Part shown: positions 35,153 through 41,052 of the stretch, in pieces | How positions within the stretch are numbered: position 1 is the stretch's first letter | How the letters are laid out: each line of letters opens with the position of its first letter | Assembly (NCBI RefSeq): GCF_000424545.1 | Contig: NZ_AUKC01000034.1 | Span: 1-41,052 of the forward strand | Reading direction: 5' to 3' | Source of the DNA: Butyrivibrio sp. NC3005 | Lineage (GTDB): Bacteria > Bacillota > Clostridia > Lachnospirales > Lachnospiraceae | Length of the DNA stretch: 41,052 bases | Program-made: the position numbers and the translations under genes | Notes under the pieces: generated by a model | Database searches by the model: none | The model's input: only the letters and a program-made list of their open reading frames with translations | What the model was told of the DNA's origin: nothing

Positions 35153-36226
35153 TTAACCCTTTGTTCCACCCTGATATGTGATTCCTTCTACAAGATATTC
35201 TTCCCCATACATGAATACCAAAAGTGGTGGAACCATATATATTACGGCAATGGCAAATGCCAAAGAAATTTCTCCGCTATTAATCTTGGACAAGAATACT
35301 GATAATGGATGCAGTTCCTCGTTTGTAAGCAGGATAAGCGGCTGCTCAACCATGTTCCAATAATCAATAAATATCAAAATAGCAACTGATACAAGACCGC
35401 CTTTACAAAGCGGCATACAGATTTTTGAAAAAATCTGCCACTCGCCTGCTCCGTCGATTCTAGCCGCTTCAAAAAGTGATTCAGGAATTCTTCTTATAAA
35501 TTTAGTAAAAAGATACACTGCAAATGGCGAGAAAAAACCAGGAAGCCATATTGCAAATCTCGTATCATATATATGCAAAAATTGTGATACCAAAAAGTTT
35601 GGTACAAGTGTTACCTGGTAAGGCATCATCATTATAATAATATATAGGAAGAATATTATTTTTTTTATCACTCCTGTATATCTGGCAAAACCATATGATG
35701 CAAGTGAAGCTATCAACAGCTGAAAAATCACAATAGGAATTACATAAATCATAGAATTCCAAAATTTATACAAATAAGCAGGACTCTTAAGCAATGCTGT
35801 AAAATACTGATGAAATGTGACAATATCTGGTATAAACTTCAAATTGACCATCTTGGAAATATACACTTTTCCGCCTGATGATGTGGTGGAAAAAATAGCT
35901 CCATAGTTAGAACTTATTTCCGAAGGAGACATAAATGAGTTAGTAAATGTAAGCACAATCGGTGTTAAAAACAAAAACGCAAACATTCCGCAGATAAGCA
36001 TTCCGATTATTTTTCCTGCAATATCTATTCTTTCTTTTCGTTTATGTGATTTCACATAGCTCCTATACATTTTTATCTCTTTTCGTATCTGAGCCTTTGT
36101 ATAAGTTTTCTTTTCTTCTTTGACTACTTCTTCATGTGCTCCGGGAATATCTCGCCAGGCATTTTCAGGAGCACGCTTTACGATGCATTCTTTATAAGCT
36201 TTTCCGGCTACTTTCTGGCGGATCAT
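35153..36226 (-). CDS. MalG-like carbohydrate ABC transporter permease
   Basis: A 357-residue permease with six membrane segments and a canonical EAA loop, EAARIDGAGEWQIFSKICMP, which docks the ATPase. It also has an unusual ~70-residue hydrophilic N-terminal extension before the first membrane segment (IGMLICGMFAFLFLTPIVL). Its ATG overlaps the stop of the upstream permease gene by 4 bases, so the two are translationally coupled and would form a heterodimer. No ATPase gene is in the window; sugar importers of Firmicutes often share an MsmK-type ATPase encoded elsewhere. Confidence 0.93.
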   Translation of the reverse strand: MIRQKVAGKAYKECIVKRAPENAWRDIPGAHEEVVKEEKKTYTKAQIRKEIKMYRSYVKSHKRKERIDIAGKIIGMLICGMFAFLFLTPIVLTFTNSFMSPSEISSNYGAIFSTTSSGGKVYISKMVNLKFIPDIVTFHQYFTALLKSPAYLYKFWNSMIYVIPIVIFQLLIASLASYGFARYTGVIKKIIFFLYIIIMMMPYQVTLVPNFLVSQFLHIYDTRFAIWLPGFFSPFAVYLFTKFIRRIPESLFEAARIDGAGEWQIFSKICMPLCKGGLVSVAILIFIDYWNMVEQPLILLTNEELHPLSVFLSKINSGEISLAFAIAVIYMVPPLLVFMYGEEYLVEGITYQGGTKG

Positions 36227-37203
36227 CCGTTCTCCACATCCTTTCCGACTCGTCCTTCTATATAGAACAAAACTGCTACTACGACTATTACTACTCCCGC
36301 CATAAGAATGGCTGCTGCCGACAAATCCTGATAATCAAGTTTGTTAAACTTATTATTCATATAATGCTGCAGCATATATAATGATTCATACGGATATCCA
36401 CCTGTCATTAAATAAATCTCTCTGAAAGTCTTAAAAGAGTTAATTAAAGACATTAAAGATACAAACATGATAGTAGATGCCAGATAATGAATCTTTATAC
36501 TCCAAAAAATCTGCCATCTGTTTGCCTTTTCAAGCCTTGCTGCTTCCAATAGTTCAACTGGGACACTAGATAGCGCTGCCATGAACAAAATCATGTTATA
36601 TCCAAGGTTTTTCCACAAAAACAGAATAACTATTACAATTGGAGCATACTTTGACTTTAACCAGTCTATCTTTGTAAATCCCAAAGCTACATTCAACACT
36701 CTGTTGGTAAGTCCGTTATAATGAAACAAAACCTGCCATATCAGTACGACTGAAGCAATAGGTACCATCATTGGAGATAGAAACATACTACGAAACGCAC
36801 TTTTCCCTGGTATGCTGCTTTCTAGCACCATCGCCAGCATAAGCGATAATACTACCGCAAGTGGAACTGCAATGGCAGAAAACCTAAGAGTATTGAAAGC
36901 CGCCATTCTAAATGCTGCATTTCTTAATACCCAATAATAATTTGCTGTTCCAACGAACAGATGTTGTATTGGATTACTGATAAAAGAATAATAGATTACC
37001 ACCGCAAAAGGTGCTCCAAAAAATAGTAAAACTCCAATCAAACTGGGCAGAAGAAAAATCCAGCTTATGATTCTTTGTTTAATCTTTTTCTGAGTATTAA
37101 CGTGATGATTGTTTACAATGTGTGTCTGGTGCTCCTCTTCTATTTTTCTCCTCGAATTTTCAAATAGAATTTTATCCAGACTTTTTAGATTTTTTCTTTT
37201 CAT
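36223..37203 (-). CDS. MalF/UgpA-like carbohydrate ABC transporter permease
   Basis: About 326 residues with six membrane segments after a ~45-residue basic N-terminus. The EAA loop is altered: E220-A-A-R-L-E-K-A-N-R-W-Q-I-F, then IKIHYL. The usual Gly is Lys227, and the usual Pro near the end (as in ITLP) is His239. ATPase coupling might therefore depend mainly on the MalG-like partner. ATG at 37203 is favoured; GAGG is close (2 bases), and the TTG at 37224 has an even weaker site. It is the first gene of the long array behind a promoter-like region at 37304-37332. Confidence 0.88.
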   Translation of the reverse strand: MKRKNLKSLDKILFENSRRKIEEEHQTHIVNNHHVNTQKKIKQRIISWIFLLPSLIGVLLFFGAPFAVVIYYSFISNPIQHLFVGTANYYWVLRNAAFRMAAFNTLRFSAIAVPLAVVLSLMLAMVLESSIPGKSAFRSMFLSPMMVPIASVVLIWQVLFHYNGLTNRVLNVALGFTKIDWLKSKYAPIVIVILFLWKNLGYNMILFMAALSSVPVELLEAARLEKANRWQIFWSIKIHYLASTIMFVSLMSLINSFKTFREIYLMTGGYPYESLYMLQHYMNNKFNKLDYQDLSAAAILMAGVVIVVVAVLFYIEGRVGKDVENG

Positions 37204-37303
37204 GTCCTCTTTGTATAAAACCAACGCTTTCTAAATTATTTTAAATAATAAGACTTAAAAGTTTTCTTAACGCAGTTCCCCTAATTTCAGACAGAACACT
37301 AGT

Positions 37304-37332
37304 ATTATCTCAAATAATTCGATTTTTGTACA
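37304..37332 (-). promoter_or_regulatory. Candidate promoter of the long array
   Basis: On the minus strand TGTACA (37327-37332) and GATAAT (37304-37309) are 17 bases apart, about 100 bases before the first permease ATG. The match is moderate (4 of 6 and 5 of 6). Confidence 0.45.
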
Positions 37333-37368
37333 GATATGAATGAATACTCTCACACTCTTTTCGATTAT

Positions 37369-37386
37369 TTACGTAATAGGTATTAC
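37369..37386. promoter_or_regulatory. Palindromic sites upstream of the array promoter
   Basis: TTACGTAA (37369-37376), a palindrome with the central CG typical of LacI-family operators, overlaps GTAATA-GG-TATTAC (37373-37386). ATTAC/TTACATTAC repeats follow. They lie 37-55 bases upstream of the -35, a position suited to an activator or an upstream operator. Confidence 0.35.
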
Positions 37387-37432
37387 ATTACTTACATTAC
37401 TCAAAACTGTAATACAAATCCTATTGTTAAGA

Positions 37433-37464
37433 AAAACTTCCATATCAAATGATATGGAAGTTTT
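37433..37464 (-). terminator. Terminator of the LacI/beta-galactosidase unit
   Basis: AAAACTTCCATATCA and TGATATGGAAGTTTT form a perfect 15-bp stem with a 2-base loop in the DNA (effectively 4 in RNA). It lies 23 bases past the beta-galactosidase stop and separates that unit from the ABC array. Confidence 0.9.
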
Positions 37465-37486
37465 CTTAAATGCGGCTTTAATATTT

Positions 37487-39799
37487 TTATAAGAGTTTTA
37501 TTCGATATTGGCAGATAACTTCTAATGAATCAATTCTGCACGCTTTTCCATTTTCCATTTCAGGCCAGCTTTGCAAATACTTTGGCGCATTCTCGTAAAG
37601 TGGTGTTATTGCAAATTCTGCACTGAAAGTATCAGGACGTCTTGTAGTATTATGCAACTTACAATCCCTGTCAAGGAATCTTTTAAGACCTATTTCCCAT
37701 TTCTGTCCTGTATAGAAACTATCAGCTCTAAAATCATTTTCTCCAAACATTCCGCCATGGTTTCCTGAATATCCTATTCGAAGAAAAACATCTTCCATGT
37801 TTTCTTCTATTCCTTCTATATGAAGATTATAGCAGTTTCTTTCCTTATCCTTAACCAAAACTGCTTCCTTTGAATTATCTGCTGCAGACATTATCTTTGC
37901 CTTTGGCATTATATTATAACTTATGCTGCTATAAAGAGAATAGTCAAAAGCATATTCTGTAAAATCAGCCATATTAATAAAGCCTACCTTACGTAAGTTT
38001 TCGCCTAATTCTATTTCTTTTGCAACCTTGTGAAAGCTCTCTGGAATACAATTTAAATCCGGATAAATGTAAAACGTTCCCACTTCAGGCTCTTCAAAAC
38101 CTTCATCATCATTTACATTTACGAGCATATCATAACCATTTTCTGATAATACAATATCATTTTCTGAAAAAACAAGGTAATCTTTGCCGGATATAGTAAT
38201 TTTCTGTGAATAAAGTGCTTCATTTCTACTAATCACAGCTATTATATTACCATCAAGGTCTCCTTTTATGTCAAATGAAGGCTCTTTTGCAGCACAGGCT
38301 TTATAAAATACATAAGTCTTTTTGCCTTGCTTTGGAGAATTATTTAAAATACAAAATGGTGTTGCAAAAGCAGTCTTTAGAAGTGCCTTTTCACCTATTT
38401 TCATATTAAATGGAAGAAAGAAATAATCGCCATTTTCTATATTTATTTTTCCAGGAAAATTTACAAGCACTTTTTCATTCTCATCATATGCTTTTAATTC
38501 AACGCCTTTGTGTGATGCCATTTCATATCTTCTTTGATAATTGTTTACAAAAAGATAACCAGATGGAATTTCCTCGTTGTTTATCTCTTCTTTATGATAA
38601 CGAACAGAAGTTCTTAAAGTCTCTAAATCCTCTGGATTTTCTGAATTTTCTTTCTGCATTACAAGATTCATATCACATAAATCGCTTCCAAAATCATGCA
38701 CGAATGAAGATAAAAGCCTTATTTCTCTATAAGTGTCTGTAAGTTGACCATATTCTTTTATGGGTGCATTAAAATCATATGACAGGACAGGAAGGTCATT
38801 TGGATAACCTGTCTCTTTTGACTCCATCAGCGTAGTGTACTTTCCATATGGGTTAGTTCCTCCATGATACATATAGTATCCAAGGAGATTGCACCCAGAT
38901 CCAAGCTTTGCAAGTGACATTGCTCCTATGTCTTCTGAACTTGCAACAGGACGTCTATGCTCAGTTACCTGGAGTCCGCCGCCAAGTTCTGCGGTAAGAT
39001 ACGGGAACTTGTTCATATCAAAAGTAATGCCATAACCAAGACCATGATCAGATGCGATATTGTGATCGTTCCTCTCAGGAGTAAATACGTAATTGCCGCT
39101 TGGCTCAATCTCTGTAAGTCTCTGATCCCAAGGTGCTTCACAATATCCTCCCATAACTGGCAAAAGACCACCTGTTACTGCTCCTCCCCATCCTGTAGCT
39201 GTCCATAATGGTGCATCAAAGCCGATTTCTCTTGCCATATTGTAAAGAGTCTTCATATGCTCTTCGCCTTCTTCTCCTGTTTGTCCACCAACATGTCCAT
39301 ATTCATTTTCTATCTGAATTCCGATAATAGGACCACCGTCTTTAATGAAAAGGCCTTTAACCTGCTCAAAGATTTTTTCATAGAATGTTTTCACATAGTG
39401 CAAATACTCCTCATCATTTGTTCTGGTTCTAAAACCATTTGTCTTTTCTTTATCCAAAAGCCAATCAGGAAAACCGCCATTTCTTGCTTCACCATGTGCC
39501 CATGGTCCTATTCTTAGAAAGCAATATAATCCTGTTCTTTGCACATCTTCAAGGAAAGCTCTTAAATTCTTATCACCTGTAAAATCAAATTCACCTTCTG
39601 TTTCTTCGTGATGAATCCAAATGGTATACAAAGAAACTATATCAACTCCACCACTTTTTATTTTGAAAAGTTCTTCTTTCCAGTATTTATGTGGATACCT
39701 GGAAAAATGCATTTCTCCCATTACAGGAAAACAACGTCTGCCATCTACAATAATGCTTTTGTTATCAAATGTTACCTGACTTTCTTTGGTTAATTTCAT
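37487..39799 (-). CDS. Beta-galactosidase, glycoside hydrolase family 35
   Basis: A 770-residue enzyme that hydrolyses terminal beta-galactosides. The GH35 barrel occupies about residues 1-340: GEMHFSRYPHKYW, GPWAHGEARNGGFPDWL, the acid/base E166 in IQIENEYG and the probable nucleophile E271 in YLTAELGGG, then YMYHGGTNPYG. The C-terminal half is beta-rich. No signal peptide is seen, so it acts in the cytosol on imported galactosides. AGGAG stands 10 bases before ATG. It follows the LacI-type gene by 19 bp in the same unit. The nearby transporters are candidate suppliers of its substrate, although a terminator separates the units. Confidence 0.95.
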   Translation of the reverse strand: MKLTKESQVTFDNKSIIVDGRRCFPVMGEMHFSRYPHKYWKEELFKIKSGGVDIVSLYTIWIHHEETEGEFDFTGDKNLRAFLEDVQRTGLYCFLRIGPWAHGEARNGGFPDWLLDKEKTNGFRTRTNDEEYLHYVKTFYEKIFEQVKGLFIKDGGPIIGIQIENEYGHVGGQTGEEGEEHMKTLYNMAREIGFDAPLWTATGWGGAVTGGLLPVMGGYCEAPWDQRLTEIEPSGNYVFTPERNDHNIASDHGLGYGITFDMNKFPYLTAELGGGLQVTEHRRPVASSEDIGAMSLAKLGSGCNLLGYYMYHGGTNPYGKYTTLMESKETGYPNDLPVLSYDFNAPIKEYGQLTDTYREIRLLSSFVHDFGSDLCDMNLVMQKENSENPEDLETLRTSVRYHKEEINNEEIPSGYLFVNNYQRRYEMASHKGVELKAYDENEKVLVNFPGKINIENGDYFFLPFNMKIGEKALLKTAFATPFCILNNSPKQGKKTYVFYKACAAKEPSFDIKGDLDGNIIAVISRNEALYSQKITISGKDYLVFSENDIVLSENGYDMLVNVNDDEGFEEPEVGTFYIYPDLNCIPESFHKVAKEIELGENLRKVGFINMADFTEYAFDYSLYSSISYNIMPKAKIMSAADNSKEAVLVKDKERNCYNLHIEGIEENMEDVFLRIGYSGNHGGMFGENDFRADSFYTGQKWEIGLKRFLDRDCKLHNTTRRPDTFSAEFAITPLYENAPKYLQSWPEMENGKACRIDSLEVICQYRIKLL

Positions 39800-39818
39800 C
39801 TCTTACTCCTATTTTCAA

Positions 39819-40817
39819 TTAAAATCTGGTACTTTCTTTAAGCTTAATATCATATGTTTTAAGCATTTTATTAGATACTGCTATTCCATTAATCTTCTGA
39901 AGCAATACTTTTGCAGCTACACTTCCAAGATTTCTGTCATTAAAATCAAGGGATGTTACTTCAGGCTTTGCTCCTGCAAGAATTGAAGAATTGTAAAACG
40001 ATGCCAGCCTTAAATCCTCTGGAATTCTAATATGATCATTTTTGCATATCTCAATAACTCTTCCCGCGTAGGTATCATCCATACAAATAAGACCATCTAC
40101 CGAGCTTGTCACTATATAGGATAGTATTTCTGATATTCTTTTATCTGTGTTAACATCTAAAAAGATTATAGAAGTATCAAGTGTAACCCTGTTTTCATGA
40201 AAGGCTTTGACAAAGCCGCCATATCTTGTCTTTGTAATCATATGATTGCTAGAACCGCCAAGAAGAGCTATTCTATGCATTCCCTGATTAATAAGCTTAC
40301 TCGTAAGTTCTCTACAGGCTTCGAAATGATCATTATCAATTTGAGTTAATTCATTATCATCTGATGATCCTATTACTACAAAAGGAATTCCTGTCCTTTT
40401 AAGATAATTTGCAGGACCATCATCTATAAGTGAACGTGTGAGTACAACTCCATCCACCTTCTTGTTATCTATTACTCTTTTTAAATTATCAATATTGTTA
40501 CCTACAATAAGAGTTATCAAAACGTCATAGCCTTCATTTGACATTACCTGTGTTATACCTGTAAGGCAGTTTTGAAAAAAAGGTAATTCTATTAGTTCAT
40601 AATCTCCTGACCATGTAACTGCTATATTATATGTTTTTTTCTGCGCAAGAGATTTAGCAATACCATTAGGCTGATAGTGGTATTGTTCAATATACTGTTG
40701 TACTTTTTTCCTTGTTGAAGGACTTATTCGTCCTTTTCCAGAAATTGCTCGTGAAACCGTGGTTTTTGAAACTCCAAGTGCATCTGCCACGTCACCTATT
40801 GTAAGTCTGTTGCTCAT
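39819..40817 (-). CDS. LacI-family transcriptional regulator
   Basis: A 332-residue repressor. The N-terminal helix-turn-helix is canonical (LTIGDVADALGVSKTTVSRA), with hinge region YQPNGIAKSLAQKK, followed by a periplasmic-binding-like sensor domain (YNIAVTWSG; DGVVLTRSL; GLICMDDTYAGRVI). It binds a sugar effector. GAGGAAGT lies 3-4 bases before ATG. It is the first gene of the unit with the GH35 enzyme and likely controls it. The structured repeat copy B begins about 20 bp upstream of its start codon, so the gene's promoter should lie inside or beyond that repeat. Confidence 0.94.
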   Translation of the reverse strand: MSNRLTIGDVADALGVSKTTVSRAISGKGRISPSTRKKVQQYIEQYHYQPNGIAKSLAQKKTYNIAVTWSGDYELIELPFFQNCLTGITQVMSNEGYDVLITLIVGNNIDNLKRVIDNKKVDGVVLTRSLIDDGPANYLKRTGIPFVVIGSSDDNELTQIDNDHFEACRELTSKLINQGMHRIALLGGSSNHMITKTRYGGFVKAFHENRVTLDTSIIFLDVNTDKRISEILSYIVTSSVDGLICMDDTYAGRVIEICKNDHIRIPEDLRLASFYNSSILAGAKPEVTSLDFNDRNLGSVAAKVLLQKINGIAVSNKMLKTYDIKLKESTRF

Positions 40818-40835
40818 AATACTTCCTCATAAAAA

Positions 40836-41052
40836 AACTTATACTTTATTGTTTTATGTAATCCGTTTTGCTGTTTGTATATTTCGTCGCAGACACGCTT
40901 TCGCTTGATTATAAACGTAATGGTACATAAGGTTCTAAAATACAGAACCTAAGTAAATGCGGCATAATTTAAACACTTTTAAATTATGTCGTCTGCCGTA
41001 GGCAGATTTAAAGGCATTATTTATGCCTTTAAACCCCAGACCAACGTTTATA
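40836..41052. repeat. Structured palindromic repeat, copy B (cut by window end)
   Basis: The left arm (40836-40924) aligns gap-free with copy A; 40849-40924 matches 72 of 76 bases. The closing stem TATAAACGT (40910-40918) / ACGTTTATA (41044-41052) is present, and the rest of the right arm lies outside the window. The core differs fully from copy A and contains four hairpins: AGGTTCT/AGAACCT (40930-40950); a 13-bp stem with one G-U (40961-40973/40978-40990); TCTGCC/GGCAGA (40992-41006); and TTTAAAGGCAT/ATGCCTTTAAA (41007-41033). No ORF. It occupies the region upstream of the LacI-type gene. Confidence 0.8.

Noticed and set aside
40818..40827. AATACTTCCT shared with 15787-15796 as part of the structured repeat
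   Set aside because: The spacing to the conserved arm differs (23 versus 38 bases), and at 40821-40828 it is simply the regulator's ribosome binding site.

Overview
The window is AT-rich, densely coded DNA with strong GGAGG-type ribosome binding sites. Its gene content (GPH-family sugar symporter, GH35 beta-galactosidase, a CE2-like esterase, lipoproteins with Ser/Asn-rich linkers, c-di-GMP enzymes, a motility-type sigma-D promoter) suggests a motile, plant- or host-glycan-using member of the Lachnospiraceae, perhaps Butyrivibrio/Pseudobutyrivibrio-like. This placement is inferred from protein style; no rRNA or marker gene is present.

Layout. (1) 1-618: 3' end of a + strand protein with an EGRAEG repeat, closed by a terminator. 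(2) 758-9520, minus strand: a tight unit pepC > pepT > AlkD-like glycosylase > 140-aa unknown > giant DUF4132 protein. A promoter at 9619-9647 drives it. The DUF4132 gene is broken by an in-frame TAA at 1007-1009, with about 80 homologous-looking codons beyond. (3) 9739-11790: a chemotaxis receptor with a sigma-D-like promoter and a structured leader. (4) 11986-13724: PadR repressor, HAAS-type membrane protein and a small membrane protein, behind a promoter packed with ATACTA/TAGTAT half-sites. (5) 13998-20092: two lipoproteins, a sugar symporter and a decayed zinc-ribbon/membrane locus. (6) 20125-21273: a CE2-like SGNH esterase. (7) 21421-37203: a long, almost gapless minus-strand array. It runs MalF-like and MalG-like permeases > HlyD-like adaptor > MacB-core-like protein with huge low-complexity linkers > large solute-binding lipoprotein > homocysteine methyltransferase/MTHFR fusion > membrane GGDEF protein > membrane-anchored solute-binding protein > EAL protein > SIMPL protein. 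(8) 37487-40817: LacI-type regulator and GH35 beta-galactosidase.

Two features stand out. First, a structured dispersed repeat (15817-16029 and 40836 to the window end) has a 76-bp arm 72/76 identical between copies and a core of hairpins that is entirely different in each copy. Second, the 21-37 kb array joins sugar-importer permeases to efflux-type adaptor and MacB-core parts without any ATPase, then continues into c-di-GMP synthesis and breakdown genes flanking an orphan anchored binding protein. A plausible reading is a system that senses or handles extracellular glycans and sets c-di-GMP accordingly. That reading is inference.
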